This document shows, in pieces, positions 1 through 8,151 of a DNA stretch of 37,244 bases. The DNA is taken from NCBI GenBank assembly GCA_035652535.1, contig DASRDP010000087.1, positions 1-37,244 of the forward strand. Reading direction: 5' to 3'. The notes below the pieces were generated by a model. The model did no database searches, was not told the origin of the DNA, and was given only the letters and a program-made list of their open reading frames with translations. The first letter of the stretch is position 1, and each line of letters opens with the position of its first letter. Source of the DNA: Chloroflexota bacterium (GTDB taxonomy: Bacteria > Chloroflexota > UBA6077 > SHYK01). Both the position numbers and the translations under genes were made by a program.

Positions 1-1
1 C

Positions 2-199
2 TTCGGTTCACCCGAGACGGTCCGCCAGCGTCTGGAGGCCTTCCAAAAAGAGATGCGCTTCGGCATCCTCGTCCCGCTGCTCCAGTTCGGCAGCCTCCCT
101 CACGATCTCACGGTAAAAAACATGGAGCTGTTCGCTCGCGAAGTCATGCCGCACCTGCGGCCCCTCGGCCAGCCCGCAGCAGCGGCCGTCCACGCGTGA
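2..199 (+). CDS. LLM class flavin-dependent oxidoreductase, C-terminal fragment
   Basis: The window opens inside this gene; 65 residues and a TGA stop at 197-199 are present. The fragment carries the pattern GSPETVRQRLEAF, then FGILVPLLQFGSLPHDL and a helix ending in REVMPHLRP, which is typical of the C-terminal end of luciferase-like (bacterial luciferase/F420 or FMN dependent) monooxygenases. The catalytic barrel and cofactor site lie outside the window, so the substrate cannot be read. The MFS exporter follows 25 bases later on the same strand, so the two may be co-transcribed. Family assignment comes from recalled C-terminal signatures and is fairly secure; the specific reaction is unknown. 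Confidence 0.7.
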   Translation, partial: FGSPETVRQRLEAFQKEMRFGILVPLLQFGSLPHDLTVKNMELFAREVMPHLRPLGQPAAAAVHA

Positions 200-224
200 G
201 AGGGGACATGACCGCCGCGTCCGC

Positions 225-1727
225 ATGATCACGCTTACTCGATCCCAGCTCGCCCCCATCTTGGTCGGCCTCCTCCTCGGCACCCTGATGACGTCCTTGA
301 GCCAGCTCATCGTGGCCACGGCCCTGCCCGTGGTCATCGCCGCGTTGGGCGGGATGGAGCTGTATAGCTGGGCGTTTGCAGCCGCGCTCCTCACCTCCAC
401 CATCGTCGTGCCCATCGCCGGCAAGCTGTCCGATCTGTACGGCCGCAAGACCCTCTACCTGATCGGCATGGCGATCTTCCTTGCCGGCTCGGCGCTCGCC
501 GGCACGGCGCAGACGATCCAGCAGCTTATCCTCTTCCGGGCGCTCCAGGGCGCGGGCGCCGGGTGCGTGAGCCCCTCCGTGTCGGCGCTCATCGCCGACC
601 TCTTCCCTCCGGAGCAGCGAGGTCGGTGGCAGGGCATCAACGGCGCCATCTGGGGCCTATCGTCCGTGGTCGGTCCCATCCTCGGCGGCTATCTCGCGGA
701 GCACGTGAGCTGGCGCTGGGTGTTCTGGGTCAACCTGATTCCCGGGGTCCTCGCCGCCGCCATCATGGTGAAGTTCCTGCCGTGGTCGATCCGCCGCGCG
801 TCGCCGCCCAAGGTTGACTACCTCGGGATGATGTGGCTCTCGAGCGTGCTCCTGATCCTGATGCTCCTGACAATCGTCGGGGGCGCGGCCTTTCCCTGGG
901 AGTCGCCGCAGACCATCGCCTTCATCGGGATCGTCGTCGCCTGCGCGGTCGCCTTTGTCGCGCAAGAGCGGCGCGCGGAAGAGCCGATCGTCCCCCTGGA
1001 ACTCTTTCGCAATCGGACGTACCAGACCGTCGTCATCCTCGTGCTGCTGACGGGCGCCGGGCTCTTTGGGGCCATCACGTACGTCCCGCTGTACCTTCAG
1101 GCGGTGCTCAACGTATCGCCCACAGCGACCGGGCTCCTGTTCGCGCCCACCGTGGTGGCGATGACGGCGATGAGCGTGATCGCCGGAATCTTCATGCACC
1201 GGATCGGCTACCGAATCCTGACGTTCCTCACCCTGGCCGCTGGCGCCATCGGCTTCGCCGTGATGAGCGTCATAGACCCGGCCCGTGGGACGTTTCCGGT
1301 CGTGCTGGGCCTCTCCATCATCGGGAGCGGCATCGGGCTCAGCTTCCCGGTGTTCATCGTGATCGCGCAGAACGCCGTCGATCGCGCGGTCGTCGGCATC
1401 GCCACGTCGGTCGTACAGCTCACGCGGAGCCTGGGCGGCACTGTCGGTGTCACGCTCCTCGGCGCATACATGACGGCCCGGCTGGCCGACGTGCTGATCA
1501 CCGGCGCCGGCGGACAGAGCGACCTCGCCGCGCTCCTGCGGCCGGAGTCGCTGGCGACGCTGACGCCGGCGCAGATCGGTGGCCTCCGGACGGAGCTTGC
1601 CGATGCCATTCGCGCGCTGTTCGCGGCCGGCGCCGTCGCCATGACGTTCGCCGCGGTCTTCTCCTGGCGCCTGGAAAACCTCCCGACGGTCCCCGCCGGT
1701 CGCATGGGCTTCTTCCGCCGCCGTTGA
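225..1727 (+). CDS. MFS transporter, DHA2 (EmrB/QacA-like) drug exporter family
   Basis: A 500-residue, very hydrophobic protein expected to span the inner membrane about 14 times. Motif A of the major facilitator superfamily is visible as GKLSDLYGRK near residues 66-75. The drug/H+ antiporter motif C region appears as VGPILGGYLAEHVSWRWVFWVN near residues 148-169. Length and motif C place it with proton-driven multidrug exporters of the DHA2 group; the exported compound is not predictable. The ATG at 225 lacks a good ribosome binding site of its own. A six-codon frame (208-228) with a GAGGGG element upstream ends in an ATGA overlap with this start, so translation may be coupled. The upstream oxidoreductase is on the same strand. 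Confidence 0.9.
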   Translation: MITLTRSQLAPILVGLLLGTLMTSLSQLIVATALPVVIAALGGMELYSWAFAAALLTSTIVVPIAGKLSDLYGRKTLYLIGMAIFLAGSALAGTAQTIQQLILFRALQGAGAGCVSPSVSALIADLFPPEQRGRWQGINGAIWGLSSVVGPILGGYLAEHVSWRWVFWVNLIPGVLAAAIMVKFLPWSIRRASPPKVDYLGMMWLSSVLLILMLLTIVGGAAFPWESPQTIAFIGIVVACAVAFVAQERRAEEPIVPLELFRNRTYQTVVILVLLTGAGLFGAITYVPLYLQAVLNVSPTATGLLFAPTVVAMTAMSVIAGIFMHRIGYRILTFLTLAAGAIGFAVMSVIDPARGTFPVVLGLSIIGSGIGLSFPVFIVIAQNAVDRAVVGIATSVVQLTRSLGGTVGVTLLGAYMTARLADVLITGAGGQSDLAALLRPESLATLTPAQIGGLRTELADAIRALFAAGAVAMTFAAVFSWRLENLPTVPAGRMGFFRRR

Positions 1728-1835
1728 CGCGCGATTGACGGGCATCAACGGCCGCTGCGACGGGCGGCGTCGAGAATGAGGGCAGGCGCCGCCGCCTCAG
1801 GGGGCGGCGCACTCTTCGATGGGAGCGCGTGCACG

Positions 1836-2300
1836 ATGCCGGACAACGCCGAAGTGACGAATCTTCTCAAGCAGGACCACCGCGAGATCTCATCCCTGTT
1901 CAAGAAATTCGAGGGCGCGGGCGAGGGGAAGCGGAACCAAAAGAAGGACGTCTTCCGCGACATTCAGCAGGGCCTGGAGACGCACACGATGCTGGAGGAG
2001 GAGATCTTCTACCCCGCGGTGAAACGCATCGACGAAGAGATGATTGCGGAGTCGCTCCAGGAGCACCACGTCGTCGACGTGCTGCTGAAGGAGGCCGAAG
2101 GGCTTGCTGCCGATGGCGGCGAGGAGTTCGACGCGAAAATGGCTGTCCTGATGGAGAGCGTCCAACATCACGTGGACGAGGAGGAGAAGAACCTCTTTCC
2201 CAAAGTCGAGAAGGAGATGGATCGGGAAGAGCGAACTCACCTGGGCGAGCGAATCACGAGCCGAAAAGAGCAGCTCCGTCGCTCAGCGCGAGCCGCGTAG
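1836..2300 (+). CDS. Hemerythrin HHE domain protein
   Basis: A 154-residue, strongly helical and acidic/basic protein. Conserved di-iron ligands of hemerythrin-like domains are visible: H15, an HxxxE pair H50/E54, H77, and a second HxxxE pair H111/E115. Such proteins bind O2, NO or iron, or act in metal or redox homeostasis; which of these applies is not shown. The ATG at 1836 is chosen because GGGAG lies 9 bases upstream (1821-1825) and because the extra 20 residues from an upstream ATG at 1776 are Ala/Gly-rich and unlike the family. A hairpin follows the stop. Confidence 0.88.
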   Translation: MPDNAEVTNLLKQDHREISSLFKKFEGAGEGKRNQKKDVFRDIQQGLETHTMLEEEIFYPAVKRIDEEMIAESLQEHHVVDVLLKEAEGLAADGGEEFDAKMAVLMESVQHHVDEEEKNLFPKVEKEMDREERTHLGERITSRKEQLRRSARAA

Positions 2301-2304
2301 CAGC

Positions 2305-2336
2305 CGTTCGGGGCCAGGTGGTTCGGGCCCCGAACG
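2305..2336. terminator. Bidirectional terminator-like hairpin
   Basis: A perfect 11-bp inverted repeat, CGTTCGGGGCC (2305-2315) and its complement (2326-2336), with a 10-nt loop, sits between the convergent hemerythrin and VOC genes. There is no T-run on either side, so it is a hairpin without the tail of a canonical intrinsic terminator. Confidence 0.55.
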
Positions 2337-2353
2337 ACGGCCACCTTCGGGGC

Positions 2354-2869
2354 TTATGCGGTGGCGCCGACGGCGTGCGGGTCGGGCATCGGGTTCGCCA
2401 CCGCCTCCTCCAGGCTTGAGGCGCGACGGTGCATCGAGACGGGGCGGGCGGAGTCGTTCCATCCGATCTGCTCCATCTCGCACGTCAGCTCGATGGCGTA
2501 GCCGTCCGGATCGCGGAACTCGATCCCGATGTTGCTGCCGGGTCCGCGTCGTCCCTCGAACTCGATCTCGATCCCGCGCTCCCTGAGGAATTCGCGGGCC
2601 TTGAAAAGGTCCTCGACCCGGTCGACCTCGAGGGCCAGGTGATGGAACGTGAGGTACCTGTCCGTCGGCGCGCCGGTGCCGTCCTTCGGTCCCTGCGCGA
2701 AGCCGATGGTGTGGTGGTCGGTCCCGTTGCGCAGGAACGCCATCCCCATGGCATTGCGGTCGGAGAGTTTGAAGCCGAGGATCTCCGTGTAGAACTTGAT
2801 GGATCGCTCGACGTCCGAGACGTTTAGGACAACGTGGCTGACTTTGCGCGTGCGAATGGGCGTTGCCAC
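2354..2869 (-). CDS. VOC superfamily (glyoxalase/dioxygenase-like) protein
   Basis: A 171-residue single-chain vicinal oxygen chelate protein with two beta-alpha-beta-beta-beta modules. The first opens with SHVVLNVSDVERSIKFYTEILGF and the second with TFHHLALEV, closing with FRDPDGYAIELT. Candidate metal ligands are H12, H76/H77 and E127, as in extradiol dioxygenases and glyoxalase I. The GTG at 2869 is chosen because GGAGG precedes it by 7 bases and the family fold begins eight residues later; an upstream ATG at 2935 would add 22 residues without family character. The substrate is unknown. It converges with the hemerythrin gene and lies downstream of the M16 peptidase on the same strand. Confidence 0.85.
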   Translation of the reverse strand: MATPIRTRKVSHVVLNVSDVERSIKFYTEILGFKLSDRNAMGMAFLRNGTDHHTIGFAQGPKDGTGAPTDRYLTFHHLALEVDRVEDLFKAREFLRERGIEIEFEGRRGPGSNIGIEFRDPDGYAIELTCEMEQIGWNDSARPVSMHRRASSLEEAVANPMPDPHAVGATA

Positions 2870-2903
2870 CTCGCCACCTCCGTTCGGCTGGATGCTATTC
2901 AGC

Positions 2904-2935
2904 GTTATCTTCGCGCCGACCTGATGGCGTGTCAA
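2904..2935 (-). promoter_or_regulatory. Candidate promoter of the VOC gene at 2869
   Basis: On the minus strand a perfect TTGACA (2935-2930) stands upstream of GATAAC (2909-2904). The spacer is 20 bases, longer than the 16-18 optimum, so this is a tentative call. Confidence 0.3.
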
Positions 2936-2949
2936 TAGCGCTCAAGCCG

Positions 2950-4212
2950 TCAGTCGAGCAGGCGCCGGAACCGGTCGCGGCTCCGGTAGGGTCCGACGAT
3001 GGCGAGATTGGCGCGCTCGTTTCGGACGATCTCCTGTGCCACGCGTCGAACGTCGGCCGCGGTGACCGCTTCGATACTCTGGAGCACGTCGTCCACCAGG
3101 CGCACTTCGCGCCGCAGCAGCTCCTGCCCGCCGATCCAGGATGAGACCGCGCGCGAGTCTTCCATGCGGAGCACCAGGCGGCCCTTGATGTACTCCTTCG
3201 CCTTGGTCAGCTCCTCGCTCGGTACCAGGTTGGACCTCAGCTGGTCCAGCTCCCCGCGGATCGCGCGGATGCATTCGTCGGTTTTCCTGGGGTCGACCGC
3301 CGCGCCCACCACAAAGGCGCCGGTGTCGAGATAGTGGCCGACGCTCGAGTGCACATCATAGGCGAGGCCGCGGATCTCGCGGATTTCCAGAAACAGCCGG
3401 CTGCTCATTCCTTCCCCGAGGATTGTGTTCATGACGTCGAGGGCGTAGCGGTCCGGATGGAAGGCGGAGTAGGCGGGAAAGCCCAGGGCGATCTGAGTCT
3501 GCTCGGTCCGCTTCGAGCGGAGGCCGACGCGCGGCTCGGTCTGCCCGTCGCGCGCGGGGCTCCAGGGGCCGAAGGGGGCCGGCTCCCACGATTCCACCTG
3601 CTCGAATAGCTCGCTGACGACGGTCTCGTGGCTCAAATTGCCCGCCACCGAGATGACGGTGTTCTCCGGGACGTAGTGGGAGGCCAGATAGTCCACCATC
3701 GTCTCGCGCGAGATGCCCTCGACGGATTTCGGGCTACCGGCGATGTCGCGCCCCAGCGGCTGCTCCGGCCACATCAGCTCGTCGAGGAGGAGACCGACCA
3801 GCTCACCGGGGTTGTCCTCAACCATGGCCAGCTCCTCGATCACGACCTTGCGCTCGCGCTCAAGCTCGACGGGATCGATCCGAGAATGGAGGAGCTGATC
3901 CAGCAGCACATCGAGCGCGACGTCGAAGTGGGCGGCGGGAACCTTGGCCCAGTAGGCCGTCAGCTCCTTGTCGGTGGCCGCGTTCATGGCGCCGCCGATG
4001 CCCTCGATGGCCTCGGCCAATTCGCGTGGGTTGCGGCGCCGCTCCGTGCCTTTGAACAGCATGTGCTCGAGGAAGTGCGAGACGCCGGCGATCTCGTCGC
4101 TCTCATACCGCGATCCGGCCCCCACGAAGATCGTCACACTGACGGCCTGCGTATGGGGCAGCGCACTCGTGAGCACCCGCAGACCATTCTCCAGCACGGA
4201 TTTTTCGTACAT
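2950..4212 (-). CDS. M16 family zinc metallopeptidase
   Basis: A 420-residue pitrilysin/insulinase family peptidase of the processing-peptidase (PqqL/YmxG-like) type. The inverted zinc motif HxxEH is seen as HFLEH at residues 46-50, with the third ligand in VVIEELAMVED (Glu126/127). The second half contains the substrate-binding R/Y-type region (RGLAYDVHSSVGHY) typical of the inactive C-terminal domain. Length fits the approx. 420-residue soluble family. ATG at 4212 is preferred because GGGAG lies 6 bases upstream; a GTG at 4260 would add 16 residues but has no SD. It is divergent from the DUF72 gene. Related genes are often linked to pnp or lysine genes in Gram-positives; no such neighbour is seen here. 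Confidence 0.92.
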   Translation of the reverse strand: MYEKSVLENGLRVLTSALPHTQAVSVTIFVGAGSRYESDEIAGVSHFLEHMLFKGTERRRNPRELAEAIEGIGGAMNAATDKELTAYWAKVPAAHFDVALDVLLDQLLHSRIDPVELERERKVVIEELAMVEDNPGELVGLLLDELMWPEQPLGRDIAGSPKSVEGISRETMVDYLASHYVPENTVISVAGNLSHETVVSELFEQVESWEPAPFGPWSPARDGQTEPRVGLRSKRTEQTQIALGFPAYSAFHPDRYALDVMNTILGEGMSSRLFLEIREIRGLAYDVHSSVGHYLDTGAFVVGAAVDPRKTDECIRAIRGELDQLRSNLVPSEELTKAKEYIKGRLVLRMEDSRAVSSWIGGQELLRREVRLVDDVLQSIEAVTAADVRRVAQEIVRNERANLAIVGPYRSRDRFRRLLD

Positions 4213-4292
4213 CGACAACTCCCGCACGCCCACTTTCGGTGCGAAGATCGAGCGCAACACAGCAACCGGGGAGAGACGCGGCCCGTAGCCGG

Positions 4293-4298
4293 ATTATA
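4293..4298 (-). promoter_or_regulatory. Candidate -10 box for the M16 peptidase gene
   Basis: A perfect TATAAT on the minus strand lies 80 bases before the chosen ATG at 4212, in the divergent gap to the DUF72 gene. No convincing -35 hexamer is seen 16-18 bases further upstream. Confidence 0.4.
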
Positions 4299-4358
4299 CG
4301 ACCCGCCAGGAGCCGCTCATTCCAGGCCCAATCGTGCATAGAATCAATTGGAGGCGGC

Positions 4359-5270
4359 GTGATTCGCATCGGGACAGCCGGCTGGTCATACTCATCCGGG
4401 CCAGGTCGCTGGGTTGGGATCTTCTATCCGGCCCACGGGAAGGTCGACCATCTGCGGTTCTACGCGCGGTACTTCAACACCGTCGAGGTCAACAGCACCT
4501 TCTACGGGCCCCCTGAGGCGCCGACGACGCGGACGTGGACGACGAAGACCCCCGACGACTTCCGTTTTTCGATCAAGCTGTACCACAAGTTCACGCACCC
4601 TCAGCTGTTCGCGTCGTCGACCGGCCGCGACCCGAAGCTGACTCCGGCCGACTTTGCGGAGTTCCGCGCGGGGATCGATCCCCTTGCCGAGGCTGGAAAG
4701 CTGGGCCCGCTGATCGCCCAGTTTCCCGCCAGCTTCAAGCGCACGGACGAATCGCTGGGTCGGCTCGACGAGCTGTTGGTCGGCTTCGCGCCCTTCCCGG
4801 TCGTCGTGGAGCTGAGGCACCGAAGCTGGACGGCGAGCGACGAGGTGGCAACGCTGATGCGCGCCCACGGCGCCTCGTGGGCCCACATCGACGAGCCGCG
4901 ATTCCGCACGTCCATCCGCGACATTCCCGACGTGGGGCCGTATCCATACTTTCGCTTCCACGGCCGAAACTTCACGACGTGGTGGAAGGGCGATCGGGAC
5001 GCCCGATACGACTACCTGTACTCTTTGGAGGAGCAGGCGGAGCTGGCGCAGCGGATCACGTCCGTGGCGCGTACCGCTCAGGATACGCACGTGACCTACA
5101 ACAACCACTACGGCGCGAAGGCCGCCGCCAACGGAATCCAAATGCGCCTCATGCTCGGCCAGACCATCGACGCGCCGATCCCGCCGACGCTCCTCGAGAC
5201 ATTTCCCGACCTCGCGAAGCTGGTACAAGAAGAGGCTGCGGAGCGAAGCAATCCGGAGCGGACAGCCTAG
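4359..5270 (+). CDS. DUF72 domain-containing protein (YecE-like)
   Basis: A 303-residue TIM-barrel-type DUF72 protein. Hallmarks are the opening VIRIGTAGWSY, the segment YFNTVEVNSTFYGPP, the FRFSIKLYHKFTH strand, VVELRHRSW, and the closing VTYNNHYGAKAAANG. The function of the family is not established. The GTG at 4359 is selected because GGAGG ends 4 bases before it and because the family core begins exactly there; the 40 residues from an upstream ATG at 4239 overlap the divergent peptidase start and are Arg/Ser-rich without family likeness. The gene stands alone between the divergent peptidase and the MBL-fold gene 67 bases downstream. Confidence 0.9.
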   Translation: MIRIGTAGWSYSSGPGRWVGIFYPAHGKVDHLRFYARYFNTVEVNSTFYGPPEAPTTRTWTTKTPDDFRFSIKLYHKFTHPQLFASSTGRDPKLTPADFAEFRAGIDPLAEAGKLGPLIAQFPASFKRTDESLGRLDELLVGFAPFPVVVELRHRSWTASDEVATLMRAHGASWAHIDEPRFRTSIRDIPDVGPYPYFRFHGRNFTTWWKGDRDARYDYLYSLEEQAELAQRITSVARTAQDTHVTYNNHYGAKAAANGIQMRLMLGQTIDAPIPPTLLETFPDLAKLVQEEAAERSNPERTA

Positions 5271-5337
5271 AAACCGCGGATGTTCGCCAGGCGCCATCCT
5301 TGGTCGAGAGGGTCGACGCCCATTGGAGGTTTCGGGA

Positions 5338-6078
5338 ATGCCCGTTCAGATCGCGGCCGGGGTGTATCAGCTTGGAGCCGTAGGGTGTCAAGTGTTCGCG
5401 CTCGTGGACGACGGCGTGACGCTGGTCGACGCTGGTGGCCCGGGGAGCGGGCGGTTCGTGCTTCGGCAGCTCCGAGCCATCGGCGTATTTCCGGACGATG
5501 TCCGACGCATCGTGCTCACGCACTACCACATCGACCATCGGGGCGCGGCGGCCGAGCTTCGCCGGGCCACTGGTGCCCGGGTGTTGATCCACGCGACCGA
5601 GGCGCCCTACCTTCGGCGGCAGATCCCGTACCCGAACCCGGTTCAGACGCCGCTGCTGCGGTCGCTGTTCGCCCCGCTCCACGTCCTCACGCACGGGCGC
5701 CCGGTTCCGGTCGATGTGTTGCAGGACGACGACACGATTGACATTCTCGGCGGCGTGCGGGTGCTGCACGCCCCTGGCCACACGCGAGGAAGCGTGGTGC
5801 TCTCGGTTCCGCAGGAGGGTCTGCTCCTCGCGGGGGACACGATGGGATTTCGCGCGCGCCGACTCGAGGCGCCCGAGCCGCGCGTCAGCGAGGACACGGT
5901 TCAGGCCCGCGCGTCTCTCGAGCGGCTGGCGGGCCTGGACATTGAAACCATCGCATTCAGTCACTTCGAGGCGCTTCGCAGCGGGGCGCGCCGGGCGCTG
6001 GAGGCCCTCGTCGCGTCGTGGTCTGTTGAGGTTCCAGATTCCCCGGCAGGTCGGGCTGCCGCGTGGCGCGAGCAATGA
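5338..6078 (+). CDS. MBL-fold metallo-hydrolase
   Basis: A 246-residue metallo-beta-lactamase fold protein. The zinc-binding signature HxHxDH is H62-Y-H64-I-D66-H67, followed by H148 (PGHTRGS), D167 (LAGDTMGF) and H209 (FSHFEAL), so the full dinuclear metal set is present. The layout is that of glyoxalase II-like or lactonase-like hydrolases; substrate unknown. ATG at 5338 has GGAGG eight bases upstream, while a TTG at 5323 overlaps that same SD and is rejected. It converges with rarA across a 247-bp gap holding two GC-rich hairpins. Confidence 0.88.
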   Translation: MPVQIAAGVYQLGAVGCQVFALVDDGVTLVDAGGPGSGRFVLRQLRAIGVFPDDVRRIVLTHYHIDHRGAAAELRRATGARVLIHATEAPYLRRQIPYPNPVQTPLLRSLFAPLHVLTHGRPVPVDVLQDDDTIDILGGVRVLHAPGHTRGSVVLSVPQEGLLLAGDTMGFRARRLEAPEPRVSEDTVQARASLERLAGLDIETIAFSHFEALRSGARRALEALVASWSVEVPDSPAGRAAAWREQ

Positions 6079-6196
6079 GGCCGCAGCCGGCGGATTCGGC
6101 CGAGCGTGAGGCCGGCCGGCCCGGTCCCCTCGACCCGTTTGTGGTGAGCCCGTCGAACCACGAACGGGGCCATCGCGTGAGGAATGGGAAACGGTG

Positions 6197-6214
6197 GCCG
6201 GGCGGGGGCCCGGC
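6197..6214. terminator. Terminator-like hairpin in the MBL/rarA convergent gap
   Basis: GCCGGGC (6197-6203), a GGGG loop and the exact complement (6208-6214) form a 7-bp hairpin. No T-run follows. The rest of the 6079-6325 interval contains no gene I can support. Confidence 0.35.
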
Positions 6215-6297
6215 GGGCGCACGCGGTCGTGCGGCGCGCGCGACGCGTAGCGGGCTCGGACGTTCCTCGCAGCCGGTTCGGCGACCGATGGTGGCGC

Positions 6298-6317
6298 CGC
6301 CCCGGGCCCCCGGGGCG
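6298..6317. terminator. Terminator-like hairpin just past the rarA stop
   Basis: CGCCCCGG (6298-6305) pairs with CCGGGGCG (6310-6317) around a 4-nt loop, 8 bases beyond the rarA stop codon. It lacks a T-run on the minus strand. Confidence 0.4.
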
Positions 6318-6325
6318 CGACCGTT

Positions 6326-7669
6326 CTACTCGGCGTCAGGCGCATCCTTGCCGGTGCCGGACGGGCGATAGAAGCGCGCGTCCGCGATCTCGGCGGGAAG
6401 GTGCTGCTGCTCGACGACGTGGCCCGGGAAGTCGTGGGCGTACTGGTATCCCTTGCCGTAGCCCATGCTGCGCATGAGACCGGTGACGGCATTGCGGAGG
6501 TGCAGAGGGACTGGCAGGTCCCCGGAGCGCTCGATCTCCGCTCTGGCCGCGCCGTAGGCGACTTTGGCCGAATCGCTTTTCGGCGCGCGGGCGAGGTACA
6601 GCGCCGCCTCGGTGAGGGGGAAGAGCGCCTCCGGCATGCCGACGAAGTGGGCGGCCTGCTGCGCGGCGACGGCCACGGGGAGCGCCAGCGGGTCGGCGAG
6701 GCCGACGTCTTCCGACGCTAGGATCACGAGCCGGCGCGCCACGAAGAGCGGGTCCTCGCCGGCCTCCAGCATCCGCGCCAGCCAGTAGACGGCGGCATCC
6801 GGGTCCGACCCGCGGATCGACTTGATCAGGGCGGAAGCGAGGTCGTAGTGGAGATCGCCGGCGCGATCGTAGCGGAGGGCGCGCCGCTGGGCCACCTGTT
6901 CCACCAGGCCCTTCGCCACATAGACGCCGTCCGGAGTGGGCTCGGCGGCCTGGACGGCCAGCTCCAGCGTGTTCAGCGCCACCCGCGCATCGCCGTTCGC
7001 CAGGCTCACGATGGCGGCGCGGGCGTCGGGCTCGAGTTTCACGTGAAACGCGCCCAGCCCCCGCTCGGCGTCGCCGAGCGCCCGCTCGACGATGCGGGCC
7101 ACCTCGTCGTCGGTGAGCGGCTCGAGCCGATATACGCGGGTCCGGGAGAGGAGCGCGTTGTTGACCTCGAAGCTGGGGTTCTCCGTCGTTGCGCCGATGA
7201 GGGTGTACCGCCCGCTCTCGACGTGCGGGAGCACCGCGTCCTGTTGGGCCTTGTTGAACCGATGGATCTCGTCGATGAAGAGGATCGTTCGCTCGCCTGC
7301 CGCTCGCCGATGCGCGGCCCGTTCGGCCACGCGCCTGAGGTCGGCCACCCCCGCCGAGACGCCGCTCACCGCGATCAGCTCCGCGCGCGTGTGGTGGCTG
7401 ATGACCTCGGCTAGGGTGGTCTTGCCGCTCCCGGGCGGACCCCACAGGATCATGGAGGGCACGTGATCCCGCTCGATGGCCTGCCGAATGGCGCGGCCGG
7501 GCCCGACGAGGTGCTCCTGGCCCACGAACTCGTCCAGCATTCGCGGGCGCATCCGAGCGGCCAGGGGCGCGTCGCGATCCGAATGCGGGCGCGCTGGGCC
7601 CCTTGGCTCGTCGTCGAAGAGGGACTGCACGGCCGTCCGGCCTCCTCCAGTCTGGGCTCCCAACATCAT
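6326..7669 (-). CDS. rarA: Replication-associated recombination protein A (RarA/MgsA) AAA+ ATPase
   Basis: A 447-residue clamp-loader-like AAA+ ATPase that acts at stalled replication forks in bacteria. Walker A is GPPGSGKTT at residues 77-85, Walker B FIDEIHRF at 131-138, and sensor 1 is GATTENPSF at 159-167. The C-terminal half has the MgsA tetramerisation-domain signatures ([36 protein letters not shown]). The start is the first of two tandem ATGs; a GGAG lies 11 bases upstream, so the start is less certain than the frame. Codons 208-212 overlap a perfect parS core (separate entry). It is divergent from the rpmH operon, and a minus-strand TATAGG at 7717-7712 overlaps the rpmH -10 box and could serve this gene. 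Confidence 0.95.
   Translation of the reverse strand: MMLGAQTGGGRTAVQSLFDDEPRGPARPHSDRDAPLAARMRPRMLDEFVGQEHLVGPGRAIRQAIERDHVPSMILWGPPGSGKTTLAEVISHHTRAELIAVSGVSAGVADLRRVAERAAHRRAAGERTILFIDEIHRFNKAQQDAVLPHVESGRYTLIGATTENPSFEVNNALLSRTRVYRLEPLTDDEVARIVERALGDAERGLGAFHVKLEPDARAAIVSLANGDARVALNTLELAVQAAEPTPDGVYVAKGLVEQVAQRRALRYDRAGDLHYDLASALIKSIRGSDPDAAVYWLARMLEAGEDPLFVARRLVILASEDVGLADPLALPVAVAAQQAAHFVGMPEALFPLTEAALYLARAPKSDSAKVAYGAARAEIERSGDLPVPLHLRNAVTGLMRSMGYGKGYQYAHDFPGHVVEQQHLPAEIADARFYRPSGTGKDAPDAE
7035..7050. promoter_or_regulatory. parS: parS centromere-like site (ParB binding)
   Basis: The 14-bp perfect palindrome GTTTCACGTGAAAC lies at 7036-7049. This matches the core of the conserved bacterial parS element (16-bp consensus TGTTTCACGTGAAACA), with differences only at the two outermost bases. 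It is embedded in rarA, where it encodes Phe208-His-Val-Lys211 and flanking bases. parA and parB are 4.4 kb and 5.2 kb away. ParB family proteins nucleate on such sites near the origin. I saw no second copy in the window. Confidence 0.88.
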
Positions 7670-7689
7670 ATCGGTTCCGTCTCCGCCAA

Positions 7690-7719
7690 TTGACACCCTC
7701 TTCGAACGCTCCCTATAAT
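7690..7719 (+). promoter_or_regulatory. Sigma-70 type promoter of the rpmH operon
   Basis: A perfect TTGACA (7690-7695) and a perfect TATAAT (7714-7719) are separated by 18 bases. The expected transcription start near 7726 leaves a leader of about 80 nt before rpmH. This is the best promoter match in the window and would drive rpmH-rnpA-yidD-yidC and perhaps the genes beyond. Confidence 0.85.
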
Positions 7720-7806
7720 GCCCATCGTCGGCACCAAGCGACCGATCTCTCCTGCCTCTTCGCACGTCCCGCAGGAGTGCCATGCACAACCGCCGTCGGA
7801 GCGTTG

Positions 7807-7944
7807 ATGCCAAAGCGTACGTACCAGCCAAAGCGCATCCCCCGGAAGCGCGACCACGGCTTCCTCAAGCGCATGAGTACGCCGGGAGGCCGCGAGGTGC
7901 TCCGGCGACGACGGCGACGAGGGCGCAAACGGCTCACCATCTAG
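7807..7944 (+). CDS. rpmH: 50S ribosomal protein L34
   Basis: A 45-residue, very basic protein with the L34 signature: [19 protein letters not shown], then [22 protein letters not shown]. It is a structural protein of the large ribosomal subunit and is normally the first gene of the rpmH-rnpA-yidD-yidC block near the replication origin, as here. GGAG at 7798-7801 precedes the ATG by 5 bases. The consensus promoter at 7690-7719 lies upstream. Confidence 0.98.
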   Translation: MPKRTYQPKRIPRKRDHGFLKRMSTPGGREVLRRRRRRGRKRLTI

Positions 7945-8151
7945 CGGGCGAGCGGGTCCAAATGGAAACACGCCTGCGACGGGCCATCCGCAGTCGCTCC
8001 GGTCGGGCCCGCCAGTTCTCGTCATCCCGACGGATCGAGCGTTGGCGGCCGCACGAGCCGCCTTCCGGCGTCGCGGGACCGCTCCGCCCAGCCTGGGCGC
8101 AGCCTACCCTCGTCGAACTCGGGCGTCGGACGTGACCGTCACGGAACCCCC

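Noticed and set aside
657-1748. 363-codon open frame antisense to the MFS gene
   Set aside because: Low-complexity Arg/Asp/Gly-rich translation without any motif, opposite a clear transporter.
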